Source of the DNA: Xanthomonas sp. Leaf148 | GTDB lineage: Bacteria; Pseudomonadota; Gammaproteobacteria; Xanthomonadales; Xanthomonadaceae | NCBI RefSeq assembly: GCF_001423585.1 | Contig: NZ_LMOP01000008.1 | Coordinates: 1,563,118 to 1,627,117, forward strand | Direction of reading: 5' to 3' | DNA: 64,000 bases | Shown here: in pieces, positions 17,047 to 26,767 of the stretch | Layout of the letters: every line of letters begins with the position of its first letter | Position numbering within the stretch: the first letter of the stretch is position 1 | Program-made: the position numbers and the translations under genes | Notes under the pieces: generated by a model | Databases searched by the model: none | Seen by the model: the letters and a program-made list of their open reading frames with translations, nothing else | What the model was told of the DNA's origin: nothing

Positions 17047-18057
17047 ATGGCTACAACCATCTACGACATCGCAAAGCACGTTGGCGTCACCGCCGGCACG
17101 GTGTCGCGGGCGCTTTCCCGGCCGGAAAAAGTCCTGCCCGCCACGCGCACGCGTATCGAGCAGGCCGCCGCGGCGCTGGGCTATGTCCCGAACACAGTGG
17201 CCAGGACGCTCAAGACCCAGCGCAGCGGCAAGCTCCTGGTCACCGTCCCGGACATCGCCAATCCATTCTTCGCCCAGATCCTGCAGGGCGCGGAGGACGC
17301 GGCGCAGGCCGTCGGCTACGCCGTCCTGCTGGGTGATACCCAGCACCAGCCCGATCGCGAGGAGCGCTACGCGCAGATGCTTCTCCGTAACGAGGCAGAC
17401 GGCCTGATCGTGCTGGGGCACGGCCTCCCGCCGACGGCGCGTGAGATCGTCAAGCAGCTAGGCGCCGCCGCGCCGGTGGTCAACGGATGCGAGTTCGACC
17501 CGGCGCTTGGCATCCCCAGCGTCCACATCGACAACGCGGCCGCCGCGCGCGCCATGATGGAACACCTGTATGGACTGGGGCACGAGCGGGTCGCCGTGGT
17601 GGGCGGCCCGCCCGACAATCCGCTGCACCAGCAACGCCTGGAAGGGGTCCGGGCCTCCGGCAAGGCACGCGGCCGTCTGCGCAAACTGACCGTCGTGCCG
17701 GGCGACTTCTCCGTAGAATCCGGCCATGCGGCTGCGATGGCGCTATTGGCCCGTGTGCCCGCGCCGACCGCGATCTTCTGCTTCAGCGATCAAATGGCGC
17801 TGGGCGCCCTGGCCGCTTGCCGGGACCTGGGTATCCGCGTGCCGGATGACCTGTCCATTGTCGGCTTCGACGACCTGGCGTCGTCGAGTTACCTCACGCC
17901 GCCATTGACGACCATCCGGCAACCCATGCGAGAGATCGGTGTCCGCGCGGTCAACCTGCTGCTCGCCATCATCGAAAGGGTGGACGTGCCGCTGCAGCAG
18001 ACGCTGGATTTCAGCTTGATGCTGCGCGGATCCACGGGTGCGCCGAGGGCGAGGTGA
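17047..18057 (+). CDS. LacI-family transcriptional regulator of the sugar-catabolic cluster
   Basis: A 336-residue repressor. The N-terminal helix-turn-helix is TIYDIAKHVGVTAGTVSRAL (residues 4-23), with the hinge helix near NTVARTLKTQ. The periplasmic-binding-protein-like effector domain follows, with VTVPDIANPFFAQILQG, GFDDLASSSYLTPPLTTIRQ and other hallmarks. The duplicated CAATCGATTG operator at both operon starts is its probable target, and a 3-keto sugar or the parent sugar its probable inducer (inferred). The ATG at 17047 is preferred over GTG at 17014, since it begins the conserved MATTIYDIAKH. Confidence 0.9.
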   Translation: MATTIYDIAKHVGVTAGTVSRALSRPEKVLPATRTRIEQAAAALGYVPNTVARTLKTQRSGKLLVTVPDIANPFFAQILQGAEDAAQAVGYAVLLGDTQHQPDREERYAQMLLRNEADGLIVLGHGLPPTAREIVKQLGAAAPVVNGCEFDPALGIPSVHIDNAAAARAMMEHLYGLGHERVAVVGGPPDNPLHQQRLEGVRASGKARGRLRKLTVVPGDFSVESGHAAAMALLARVPAPTAIFCFSDQMALGALAACRDLGIRVPDDLSIVGFDDLASSSYLTPPLTTIRQPMREIGVRAVNLLLAIIERVDVPLQQTLDFSLMLRGSTGAPRAR

Positions 18058-18113
18058 CGGCAGGGTCAGTCAGTGGAGTGAGGCCGGGCAACGCGGCAGA
18101 GCCGTAATCTGGA

Positions 18114-19619
18114 TCAGGCCGACGTACGATCCCGCCCGCTCTGCTTGGCGCGATACAGCGCCGAATCGGCGTCATGCACGATGGCGTCGGGGGTCAACGG
18201 TGCTTCGCCGGGTTCGAAGGTGGCGGCGCCGACGCTAACGGTGACGTGCGCGCTGGTGGGGCTCGGCAGATGCATCAGGCCGAGTTCGGCCACCGCGCTG
18301 CGCACGGCATCGGCCTGGCGCAGCGCACCGGCGGCATCGGTATGCGGCAGGATCATGCCGAACTCTTCGCCGCCATACCGCGCCGCCACGTCGCTGCTGC
18401 GCCGCGAGCAGCCGGCGATGGCGCCGGCAATCAGGCGCAGGCAGGCGTCGCCATTCACATGGCCATAGGTGTCGTTATAGAGCTTGAAGTGATCGACATC
18501 GATCATCAGCACCGATAACGGCGCTTGCAGGCGTACCGCATCCTGCAAGGCCTGCGACAACCGATAATCGAACGCGCGTCGGTTGGCGACGCCGGTCAAT
18601 GCATCCACCCAGGCCTCGGAACTGAGTTTGGCTTCGTTGCGATGCATGCGGCGCAGCTGCAGGTCCAGCCAGATGCCCACGCCCAGCAGCAGGGCGCAGC
18701 CAAGCGTGGCGATCACGATGCGCTGGTCCGCGGCATGCCGCCAATTGGCCAGCGCATCGTCCACCGACACGCCGGTCAGCACGCTCAGCGGATACGGCCG
18801 TGCCGGGGCGAAGCTGGAGATGCGCTCCACGCCATCGATCGGCGAGCGATAGGTCGCCGTGCCATGTCGGCGCGCGCGCATGTTGACGTAGATCGAGGTG
18901 CCGGCAATCGAGCTGCCGATCACGCCCTGCTTGTCGGGCCGGCGTAACAGCACGATGCCATCGTCGTTGATCATGCCGATGGTGCCGTGCGGGCCGACGT
19001 CGAAGGTGCTGTAGTGCTGCTGGAAATACTTCAGCTGCAGCGTCACCAGCACCACCCCGGCAAAGTCGCCGTCCGGGCCGTTGAGCCGGCGGCTCAGTGT
19101 CAGCACCCAGCTGCCATCGGAGCGGCTTTTGACCGGTGCGCCGACCAGCGACAACGCATCGCGATGGTCGCGGTGATACTTGAAGTAGGCGCGGTCGGCG
19201 TTGTTATGCGTCTTGGGGGTGCTATCCAGCGACGAGCTGACCCAGCTGCCATCTGCCGCGTAGATGAAGATGCCATGCAGGCGGTCCGAACGCCTTGCCT
19301 CGCGCACCAGGAATTCGTGCATTGCTGCGCGCGCGCTGGTATTGCCCTGGTCGTGCTCGACGCGCGCGACCAGGCCGGACAGCACTGCGTCGGCGATCGA
19401 CATGGTGTCGCTGGCATGCTGCGCCAGCGAGTTAGCAAGGTTCAACGACTGCGCTTCGGCACCGCGCAGCGCGGATGCACGTTCTTCATGGATGGACCAG
19501 TACTCCGAACCGAGCAGTAGCATGCACGCCATGGTCAGCACGAAGTGCAACGCAATGCGTTGTGCACGTTGCCGCCGCCGCTTGGTGGGTGATGTCACTG
19601 TGGCTACCTGTCCAGACAC
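18114..19619 (-). CDS. Membrane diguanylate cyclase (dCache-like sensor + GGDEF)
   Basis: Makes the second messenger c-di-GMP. Layout over 501 residues: cytoplasmic basic N-terminus, helix about 22-40, a periplasmic PDC/dCache-like sensor (about 45-295), helix about 300-322, then the GGDEF domain. The active site is GGEEF at 416-420, and the inhibitory site RSSD at 407-410 is spaced five residues from it, so product inhibition is likely. The signal is unknown; related sensor domains bind small organic molecules. The start is a GTG without a strong ribosome site, so the first residues are uncertain. It is convergent with the lacI-type gene. Confidence 0.9.
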   Translation of the reverse strand: MSGQVATVTSPTKRRRQRAQRIALHFVLTMACMLLLGSEYWSIHEERASALRGAEAQSLNLANSLAQHASDTMSIADAVLSGLVARVEHDQGNTSARAAMHEFLVREARRSDRLHGIFIYAADGSWVSSSLDSTPKTHNNADRAYFKYHRDHRDALSLVGAPVKSRSDGSWVLTLSRRLNGPDGDFAGVVLVTLQLKYFQQHYSTFDVGPHGTIGMINDDGIVLLRRPDKQGVIGSSIAGTSIYVNMRARRHGTATYRSPIDGVERISSFAPARPYPLSVLTGVSVDDALANWRHAADQRIVIATLGCALLLGVGIWLDLQLRRMHRNEAKLSSEAWVDALTGVANRRAFDYRLSQALQDAVRLQAPLSVLMIDVDHFKLYNDTYGHVNGDACLRLIAGAIAGCSRRSSDVAARYGGEEFGMILPHTDAAGALRQADAVRSAVAELGLMHLPSPTSAHVTVSVGAATFEPGEAPLTPDAIVHDADSALYRAKQSGRDRTSA

Positions 19620-19908
19620 CTGAGCGATGCAACCGGTGTGCCAGCCTACGCGTCGCTGCGGTCGCTACCGCGTGCAAACGCGGTTGCGCAATGCGATTTT
19701 GTGATTTGCAGCGCATTGGAGCGCGGCAAACCGGTACGCGGCAATGCGGCGCAGCACGCAGATCCCGTTGCGGGTCCTGGTATCGCGCCATCGGCAGCGA
19801 GTCACCGACAGGCAACATGCTGCAGCCTTTTCAAGCCAGCTCGACTGCATTCGCATCACGGTACGCGTGCTATCCCTGGGCTCGAATCATCATCTGAGGA
19901 GTTCCCCC

Positions 19909-20916
19909 ATGCGCGCCATTCGTCTCTCGCATCCCGCCGGTCTGAACGCACTGCAGTCGGTCGAATTGCCCGATCCGGGCCAGCCTGCACGCGGGCAGAT
20001 CCGTGTGCGTCTGCATGCGAGCTCGCTCAATTTCCATGACCTGGGCGTTGTGCTCGGTCAGATGCCGACGGCCGATGGACGCATCCCGATGTCCGACGGT
20101 GCCGGCGTGATCGAAGCGATCGGCCCGGAGGTCGACGAGTTCGCCGTCGGCGACCACGTGGTGTCCACCTTTTTCCCGCAGTGGTTGGATGGCGAGCCGC
20201 TGCACGCCGGTTTTGCGACCACGCCAGGCGATGGCGTCGATGGGTATGCACGTACCGCGGTTGTGGCCGCTGCGCAGGCATTTACCCATGCGCCGGTCGG
20301 TTACAGCCACGCCGAGGCGGCCACCTTGACCACCGCTGGCGTTACCGCCTGGCGGGCGCTGGTTGTCAACGGCGGCCTGAAAGCGGGCGATACCGTGCTG
20401 GTGCTGGGCACCGGCGGGGTATCGATCTTTGCGTTGCAGTTCGCCAAGGCGATGGGCGCGAGCGTGATCGCCACATCCTCGTCCGACGAGAAGCTGGAAA
20501 AGGTCCGCACGCTCGGTGCCGATCACGTCATCAACTATCGGCAGCACGCCGAGTGGTCGCGGCAGGTGCTGGAGATCACCGACGGACGCGGGGTGGATCA
20601 TGTGGTCGAGGTCGGTGGACCCGGCACGCTGGCGCAATCGATCCGTTCCGCGCGGGTGGGCGGGCACATCGCCTTGATCGGCGTGTTGACCGGTGCGGCT
20701 GGCCCGGTGCCGACCGCCGAGATGATGGGGCGTCAGCAGCGTCTGCAAGGGTTGGTGGTCGGCAGTCGCCGGCATCAGCAAGCGCTGGTGCGCGCACTGG
20801 ACGGGCTGCCGCTGCGCCCGGTCATCGACCGCAGCTATGCGTTGAATGAGATCGGCGAGGCGTTTGCCTTGCAGAAGGCCGGCGGGCATCTGGGCAAGAT
20901 CGTGCTGGAGTTTTAA
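19909..20916 (+). CDS. Zinc-independent MDR alcohol dehydrogenase / quinone oxidoreductase-like
   Basis: NAD(P)H-dependent medium-chain dehydrogenase/reductase, 335 residues. An N-terminal GroES-like domain (MRAIRLSHPAGLNALQSVEL) is followed by a Rossmann domain with VLGTGGVSIFALQFAKAMGA. The cysteine cluster of the structural zinc site is absent, which places it near quinone oxidoreductases or crotonyl-CoA-reductase-like MDRs. GAGGAG lies eight bases before the ATG. The substrate is unknown and no functional partner is obvious next to it. Confidence 0.85.
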   Translation: MRAIRLSHPAGLNALQSVELPDPGQPARGQIRVRLHASSLNFHDLGVVLGQMPTADGRIPMSDGAGVIEAIGPEVDEFAVGDHVVSTFFPQWLDGEPLHAGFATTPGDGVDGYARTAVVAAAQAFTHAPVGYSHAEAATLTTAGVTAWRALVVNGGLKAGDTVLVLGTGGVSIFALQFAKAMGASVIATSSSDEKLEKVRTLGADHVINYRQHAEWSRQVLEITDGRGVDHVVEVGGPGTLAQSIRSARVGGHIALIGVLTGAAGPVPTAEMMGRQQRLQGLVVGSRRHQQALVRALDGLPLRPVIDRSYALNEIGEAFALQKAGGHLGKIVLEF

Positions 20917-20928
20917 GAATGGATTCCT

Positions 20929-20960
20929 GCGCGCTGGCTGCAACGCCGACGCCAGCGCGC
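20929..20960 (+). terminator. Hairpin after the MDR gene
   Basis: GCGCGCTGGC (20929-20938) pairs perfectly with GCCAGCGCGC (20951-20960) around a 12-base loop, 13 bases after the stop. Only a short T-run follows further down (CACGTTTTC), so it may be a weak terminator. Nothing else was recognised between here and 21320. Confidence 0.5.
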
Positions 20961-21320
20961 CCAGGCAAGCACGTTTTCATGCGTTGCAGCATCAGCACCC
21001 GCAACGCATCTGCTGATGCCGAACACGGTTTCATAACGGTGGGGTGGTGGTGCGCGTCGCGGTCGGCATGTGATCACGCGCGCAGCGGATGATGCAGAAA
21101 TCCGTTGTATCGCTGCGGCGCGCTCCAATCACGCCGCACAGTGATGAGCACGTTTCATAGACGCATGCCAGCTCCAACGCCAATGCACGGGCAGGCGACA
21201 ACTAGAATCGGGTAACGACCGATTGCATCGCTCCCAAGTGCCGCACTCACGCGCTTGTGACCGACGGCCCTGCACATTGATAAAGAACTGTATTAGCCAG
21301 CATTGTTGGAGATGCCAGCC

Positions 21321-21962
21321 ATGAGAAACATCAAGATGACCCGTCGCGAAGTACTGATCGCTGGCACGGCATCGGCAGCCGGTGTTGCCGCAACCCAATC
21401 GATGGCTGCCACTGCCGTGTCGCAACGTCAGGCAGTGGAGCCTGCCAACGCGTCCAGCCAGGTTGCCTTTGAAGTCAATGGCAAGCCGGTGACGCTGACA
21501 CTGGATAACCGCACCACCTTGCTGGACGCATTGCGCGAGCACCTGCAGTTGACCGGCACCAAAAAGGGCTGCGATCACGGCCAGTGCGGCGCGTGTACGG
21601 TCATCGTCGACGGGCAGCGCATGAATTCCTGCCTGTCGCTGGCGGTGATGCATCAGGGCGCAAAGGTCACCACCATCGAGGGCCTGGGCACACCGGACAA
21701 ACTGCATCCGATGCAGGCGGCCTTCGTCAAACACGATGGCTATCAGTGCGGCTATTGCACGCCGGGGCAGATCTGTTCGGCAGTGGCCGTGCTGGATGAA
21801 GTCAAACGCGGCATTCCCAGCCATGTGACCGAGGACCTGACGGCCAAGACCCGGCTCACCACGCCCGAACTGCAGGAGCGCATGAGCGGCAATATCTGCC
21901 GCTGCGGTGCGTATTCCAACATCGTCGAAGCGATCAACGAAGTTGCCGGAGAACGCGCATGA
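21321..21962 (+). CDS. paoA: Periplasmic aldehyde oxidoreductase, iron-sulfur subunit
   Basis: Small 2Fe-2S subunit of a xanthine-oxidase-family aldehyde oxidoreductase. A Tat signal ([19 protein letters not shown]) exports the complex. The plant-type cluster is [21 protein letters not shown], and the second cluster domain has [10 protein letters not shown] and [12 protein letters not shown]. Together with PaoB and PaoC it oxidises aldehydes, often aromatic, for detoxification. GGAGA at 21308-21312 supports the ATG at 21321. It overlaps the next gene by four bases (ATGA). Confidence 0.92.
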   Translation: MRNIKMTRREVLIAGTASAAGVAATQSMAATAVSQRQAVEPANASSQVAFEVNGKPVTLTLDNRTTLLDALREHLQLTGTKKGCDHGQCGACTVIVDGQRMNSCLSLAVMHQGAKVTTIEGLGTPDKLHPMQAAFVKHDGYQCGYCTPGQICSAVAVLDEVKRGIPSHVTEDLTAKTRLTTPELQERMSGNICRCGAYSNIVEAINEVAGERA

Positions 21963-22909
21963 AGGCTTTCAGTTACGAGCGCGCTACCTCGGCGGCAGAT
22001 GCCGCGGCCAAAGCCGCGCGCCAGCCGGGCGCCAAGTTCATCGCCGGCGGCACCAATCTGCTCGATCTGATGAAGTTGCAGATCGAAACGCCATCGCATC
22101 TGATCGACGTCAATGGCTTAAGCCTGGACACCATCGACGCAACGCCGGACGGCGGTTTGCGCATCGGCGCGCTGGTGCGCAATACCGATCTTGCGGCAGA
22201 TACGCGTGTTCGTCGCGATTACGCGGTGCTGTCGCGCGCGCTGCTGGCAGGTGCGTCCGGCCAGCTGCGCAATCGCGCGACCACGGCGGGCAATCTGCTG
22301 CAGCGCACGCGTTGCCCGTATTTTTACGACACCAATCAGCCGTGCAACAAGCGCCTGCCTGGTAGTGGCTGCGCGGCGATCGGCGGCTTCAACCGTCAGC
22401 TGGCCATCATTGGCACCAGCGAAGCCTGCATCGCCACCCATCCCAGCGATATGGCCATCGCCATGCGTGTGCTCGATGCCACGGTGGAAACGGTGCGCCC
22501 GGATGGACAGACGCGCGCGCTGCCGTTGGCCGACTTCTATCGCGCGCCAGGTACGACGCCGCATATGGAGACCGCGCTGGAACGTGGCGAGCTGATCACC
22601 GCCGTCACCTTGCCCAAGCCGCTTGGCGGAACGCATGTCTATCGCAAGGTGCGCGACCGTGCGTCTTACGCTTTTGCCTTGGTCTCGGTTGCCGCTGTCG
22701 TGCAGCGCGACGGCGCCGCGCGCATCGGCGTCGGTGGCGTGGCGCACAAGCCGTGGCGCAGCGAAGCTGCCGAAGCGCAGTCGCGCCAGGGTGCACGCGC
22801 CATCGCTTCTGTGCTGCTGGACGGCGCACAGCCCACCGAACACAACGCATTCAAAGTGCCGCTGGTGGAACGCACGTTGACCGCGATCCTGGCCGACGCG
22901 AGGGCCTGA
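21959..22909 (+). CDS. paoB: Aldehyde oxidoreductase, FAD-binding subunit
   Basis: A 316-residue PCMH-type FAD subunit that also carries an extra Fe-S cluster. Seen: [18 protein letters not shown] (FAD pyrophosphate loop), [20 protein letters not shown], and the cysteine-bearing loop [20 protein letters not shown], typical of PaoB-like proteins. It passes electrons from the molybdenum centre of PaoC onward. It has no signal of its own and would be exported in the folded complex by the PaoA Tat signal. Confidence 0.92.
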   Translation: MKAFSYERATSAADAAAKAARQPGAKFIAGGTNLLDLMKLQIETPSHLIDVNGLSLDTIDATPDGGLRIGALVRNTDLAADTRVRRDYAVLSRALLAGASGQLRNRATTAGNLLQRTRCPYFYDTNQPCNKRLPGSGCAAIGGFNRQLAIIGTSEACIATHPSDMAIAMRVLDATVETVRPDGQTRALPLADFYRAPGTTPHMETALERGELITAVTLPKPLGGTHVYRKVRDRASYAFALVSVAAVVQRDGAARIGVGGVAHKPWRSEAAEAQSRQGARAIASVLLDGAQPTEHNAFKVPLVERTLTAILADARA

Positions 22910-22910
22910 T

Positions 22911-25118
22911 ATGAAATTCGACACTCCTGCCGGTACCAATCCCATCGATCAAGGCAAGGTCGTCGGCAAGCCCGTCGATCGCATCGACGGGCCGCTCAAG
23001 ACCACCGGCCAAGCGCCGTATGCCTACGAACATCACGATCTGCCAGGCCGCGCTGCCTACGGCCACGTCGTGGGGGCGGGGATCGCCAAGGGCACGATCC
23101 GTAGCATCGACCTGAGCGCGGCGCGCAACGCGCCCGGTGTGCTCGGTATCGTCTCTGCGCAGAACGCCGGCAAGCTGCACAAGGGCAAGCTCAATACCGC
23201 CAAATTGCTGGGCGGCCCGGAGATCCAGCACTACCACCAGGCGATTGCGGTGGTGGTTGCAGAGACCTTCGAGCAGGCACGCGCAGCGGGTCAGTTGATC
23301 AAGGTCGAATACGGCCGCCAGGTCGGCGTATACGATCTGAAAAAAGCGCGCGATGGCGCCAAGGTCACCAAGGAAGGCGGCGCACCCAATAGCGCCGTCG
23401 GCGACTTCGATGGCGCCTTCGCTGCAGCGCCGGTGCAGCTGGATGCCGAATACACCACACCCGATCACTCGCACGCCATGATGGAGCCGCACGCGTCCAC
23501 TGCGATGTGGGACGGCGACAAGCTCAGCGTGTGGACATCCAACCAAATGATCAACTGGGGCGCGCGCGACCTTGCGGTGACGTTGGGCATCCCGCGCGAA
23601 AACGTGCGGATCATGTCGCCGTACGTCGGTGGCGGTTTTGGCAGCAAGCTGTTTTTGCGTGCCGATGCGGTGCTGGCCGCGCTGGCTGCGCGCGAAGTCA
23701 AACGGCCGGTCAAGGTGATGCTGCCGCGCCCGCTGATCGCCAACAACACCACTCATCGTCCGGCCACCGTGCAGCGCATCCGCATCGGTGCCGAGCGCGA
23801 TGGCAAGATCACCGCGATCGCACACGAAAGCTGGTCGGGCGATCTCGCCGGCGGTGCGCCGGAAATCGCTGCCTCGCAAACGCAATTGTTGTATGCCGGG
23901 GCCAACCGCCTGATCGCAACGCGCCTGGCGGTGATGGATCTTCCCGAGGGCAACGCCATGCGTGCGCCCGGCGAGGCGCCGGGGTTGATGGCGCTGGAAG
24001 TGGCGATGGACGAAATGGCCGAGAAGCTGGAGATGGACCCGGTCAAATTCCGCATCGTCAATGACACCCAGGTGGACCCGGAAAATCCGCAGCGGCCGTT
24101 TTCGCAGCGGCAGCTGGTCAAGTGTCTGGAAGATGGGGCAAAGCAGTTTGGTTGGTCCAAGCGCAAGCGCACGCCTGGCAGTACCCGCGATGGACGTTGG
24201 CTGGTCGGCATGGGCGTGGCCGCTGCATTCCGCAACGCCATCGCCATGACTTCCGGGGCGCGCATGCGCCTGGAGCAAGGCGGCCGCGTGGTGGTGGAAA
24301 CCGACATGACCGACATCGGTACCGGCTCTTACACCATCATTGCGCAGACCGCTGCCGAGATGCTCGGTGTGCCGTTGAACTGGGTCGACGTGCGGCTGGG
24401 CGATTCGAGCTTCCCCGCATCGTCCGGTTCCGGTGGACAGTGGGGCGCCAACAGTTCCACCGCCGGCGTGTACGCGGCAGCGGTCAAGCTGCGCGAAGCG
24501 ATCGCCGGTCGACTAGGGCTGGACCCGGCCAAGGCCGAGTTTGCCGACGGTCACGTGCGTGCCGGCGGCAAGCGCATCCCACTCGGCGATGCCGCAGCGA
24601 ACGGCGCCTTGGTGGTGGAGGACAAGATCGAATTCGGTGACCTGTCCAAAACCCATCAGTTGTCGACCTTCGGTGCGCACTTTGTCGAAGTGGGCGTGGA
24701 TGTCACCACGGCCGAGGTGCGCATCCGCCGCATGCTCGCGGTCTGCGCGGCCGGACGCATCCTCAATCCCAAATCGGCACGCAGCCAGGTGATCGGCGGC
24801 ATGACCATGGGCGCGGGCGCGGCATTGATGGAAGAGCTGGCGGTGGACAAGCGCTTCGGCTTCTTCGTCAATCACGACCTGGCCGGTTACGAAGTGCCGG
24901 TGCATGCGGACATCCCGCACCAGGAAGTGATATTCCTGGAAGAAAGCGACCCGATGTCCTCGCCGATGAAGGCCAAGGGCGTGGGCGAGTTGGGGATTTG
25001 CGGCGTGGCGGCGGCGATTGCCAACGCGGTCTACAACGCCACCGGTGTGCGCGTGCGCGATTACCCGGTGACATTGGAAAAATTGCTGCCGCACCTGCCC
25101 GAGCAGCTGCGCGCGTGA
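22911..25118 (+). CDS. paoC: Aldehyde oxidoreductase, molybdopterin-binding catalytic subunit
   Basis: Large subunit, 735 residues, holding the molybdenum cofactor (the cytosine dinucleotide form in the E. coli homologue). Seen: the N-terminal DRIDGPLKTTGQAPYAYE, PYVGGGFGSKLFL (cofactor binding), GSSGSGGQWGANSS-like stretch SGSGGQWGANSSTAGVY, and the catalytic Glu in KGVGELGICGVAAAIANA near the C-terminus. It starts one base after the paoB stop. The complex probably oxidises a range of aldehydes in the periplasm. Confidence 0.93.
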   Translation: MKFDTPAGTNPIDQGKVVGKPVDRIDGPLKTTGQAPYAYEHHDLPGRAAYGHVVGAGIAKGTIRSIDLSAARNAPGVLGIVSAQNAGKLHKGKLNTAKLLGGPEIQHYHQAIAVVVAETFEQARAAGQLIKVEYGRQVGVYDLKKARDGAKVTKEGGAPNSAVGDFDGAFAAAPVQLDAEYTTPDHSHAMMEPHASTAMWDGDKLSVWTSNQMINWGARDLAVTLGIPRENVRIMSPYVGGGFGSKLFLRADAVLAALAAREVKRPVKVMLPRPLIANNTTHRPATVQRIRIGAERDGKITAIAHESWSGDLAGGAPEIAASQTQLLYAGANRLIATRLAVMDLPEGNAMRAPGEAPGLMALEVAMDEMAEKLEMDPVKFRIVNDTQVDPENPQRPFSQRQLVKCLEDGAKQFGWSKRKRTPGSTRDGRWLVGMGVAAAFRNAIAMTSGARMRLEQGGRVVVETDMTDIGTGSYTIIAQTAAEMLGVPLNWVDVRLGDSSFPASSGSGGQWGANSSTAGVYAAAVKLREAIAGRLGLDPAKAEFADGHVRAGGKRIPLGDAAANGALVVEDKIEFGDLSKTHQLSTFGAHFVEVGVDVTTAEVRIRRMLAVCAAGRILNPKSARSQVIGGMTMGAGAALMEELAVDKRFGFFVNHDLAGYEVPVHADIPHQEVIFLEESDPMSSPMKAKGVGELGICGVAAAIANAVYNATGVRVRDYPVTLEKLLPHLPEQLRA

Positions 25119-26128
25119 GCGCGGTCGTCGCTCCGGCCACGCATGCAGCGCCGGCCGAGCCGGCGTGGCCGGCATGGCCGAGCTACGCATTGCATGACGA
25201 TCTGCTGCCGGTGCTGACGGCGTGGCACCGCGCCGGTCAGCGGGTTGCGATTGCGACATTGATGGAGGTGCAGGGCTCCTCGCCGCGCCCCCTGGGCAGC
25301 GAAATGGCGATCGGGGCAGATGGCCGGGTTGCCGGTTATGTGTCCGGCGGCTGCGTCGAAGCGGCCGTGGCGCATGAAGCCATGGCCACGTTGCGCGACG
25401 GGCAGCCGCGGTGGCTGGACTACGGCGAGGGTAGCGAGGTGCTGGACATCCAGCTCAGCTGCGGCGGTCGCATCGGTGTGCTGGTCTGGCCGGTGCCGGA
25501 TCTGTCCGAATATCTGGCGCGCTCGCGCAATGCGCGCCACCACCGCCGCGCGTTTCATGTGGCGCTGGATCACAGTACCGGAAGCGTGCGCTACCTATCG
25601 ACTGTGCATGACGCCCGTCCAGGCGAATTTCTGCGCGTCCATCGCCCGCCACTGCGGCTGGTCCTGGTCGGCGCGGACCCGGCATTGCTGGTGCTGCTGG
25701 CGTTGGCAAATCAAATGGGCATCGAGACGCGCGTGCTGCGCCCGCACGGCCCCAGCGAGCCGCCGCCCGGTCTTGCGCCGGAACACTACGATCGCCGTGC
25801 GCTACGCGATGCGTTGCACGATGTGCAGCTGGATGCCGGCACTGCCTTGTACAGCCTGGCGCACGACAGCGAGGTCGATTTGCAGGTCGCGTGCCGCGGC
25901 CTGGCATCCGATGCGGCATGTATCGGCATCCTGGGCAGCCGGAACAAGCGCGACACCCGTCTGCAGGCATTGCGCGCGCTGGGGCATGACGATGCCGCGC
26001 TTGCGCGTCTGCGCTTGCCTGCGGGTTGGCGGATGGGTCGCTCATCGCCGCACACCATCGCACTGGGCATCATCGCCGAAGCGACGCAGGCTGTAGCGGA
26101 TCTGCAGATCGTTGCGGCTACGGCTTAG
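25115..26128 (+). CDS. paoD: XdhC/CoxI-family molybdenum cofactor insertion chaperone
   Basis: Chaperone that binds and sulfurates the molybdenum cofactor for insertion into PaoC. Seen: the XdhC-CoxI domain (VAIATLMEVQGSSPRPLGSE, GYVSGGCVEAAVAHEA) and the C-terminal XdhC Rossmann domain (CIGILGSRNKRDTRLQAL). The GTG start at 25115 overlaps the paoC TGA (GTGA), which argues for coupling; 337 residues result. Its TAG stop lies at the end of the repeat element at 26125-26270. Confidence 0.9.
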   Translation: MSAVVAPATHAAPAEPAWPAWPSYALHDDLLPVLTAWHRAGQRVAIATLMEVQGSSPRPLGSEMAIGADGRVAGYVSGGCVEAAVAHEAMATLRDGQPRWLDYGEGSEVLDIQLSCGGRIGVLVWPVPDLSEYLARSRNARHHRRAFHVALDHSTGSVRYLSTVHDARPGEFLRVHRPPLRLVLVGADPALLVLLALANQMGIETRVLRPHGPSEPPPGLAPEHYDRRALRDALHDVQLDAGTALYSLAHDSEVDLQVACRGLASDAACIGILGSRNKRDTRLQALRALGHDDAALARLRLPAGWRMGRSSPHTIALGIIAEATQAVADLQIVAATA

Positions 26129-26270
26129 AGCAGCTTACAAAACCACTGTGCAGCCGCTAGCGGGCGCCGCCGGTGCTCGGAATCCGCATGTACCACTTGT
26201 ACACTCCGGTTTCTTCGCGCCGTCCGCACCCACCTGACGACTGCTCGCTCTGTTTTTTTAGCCGCTCTTA
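26125..26270 (-). repeat. 146-bp inverted-repeat element, copy A
   Basis: Reads on the minus strand from TAAGAGCGGC (26261-26270) through AGCGAGCAGTCGTCAGGTGG to a right end GTAAGCTGCTCTAA. It has the same length as copy B (12117-12262) and aligns to it almost throughout. The right end overlaps the TAG of paoD. Confidence 0.8.
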
Positions 26271-26767
26271 GGCCGTTGTGGGTCTGCTGTCTGGTTTGTT
26301 GCGTCGCGCTTTGTGCGCCTTTGGTTTTCGCCAGCAGTTGTGCTTCGTGCAAGCGATGCTTCTGGAAAAAGCCATGCGCGTGCGCGCGATTCATAGGAAT
26401 CTGCACTACGCATAGCGCATCGGTCATTTCGACAACGTCGATAAAATCCCGGTGATGCATCTGTCGCGCGTTGCTGCTTGCGACGCATGAACGCATGGCG
26501 CGTGCGCTTCACGCAGTCGATGCGTCGTGCAGTCACTCCGCACGCACAACGCGGCCTCTACGCTGAGGCGGTCTCCATTACGCACGACGTCGCCATGTCT
26601 CCTGATCTCTTCTCTGATGACGCCGTGTTTTGCGACATGTCCATTGTGGAATCGCCTCGTATTGGTGGCTTTTTGCACGCAATGCTTAGCGACGCACGCA
26701 GGTTGCATCCTGCGCGCAGTCACGGTGGTGCATGCGGCAGTTGTCACGCGCTGACCAGGCCTTGCAT
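26271..26767. other. Gene-free stretch before the MocA-type gene
   Basis: About 500 bases with no convincing gene. A minus-strand frame (start near 26460, MHHRDFIDVVEMTDAL) lacks a ribosome site and runs into repeat element A, so it was not accepted. Confidence 0.4.

Noticed and set aside
26125-26460. Minus-strand frame MHHRDFIDVVEMTDAL...
   Set aside because: No ribosome site, and its C-terminal third is repeat element A. It may be a repeat-derived annotation artefact.
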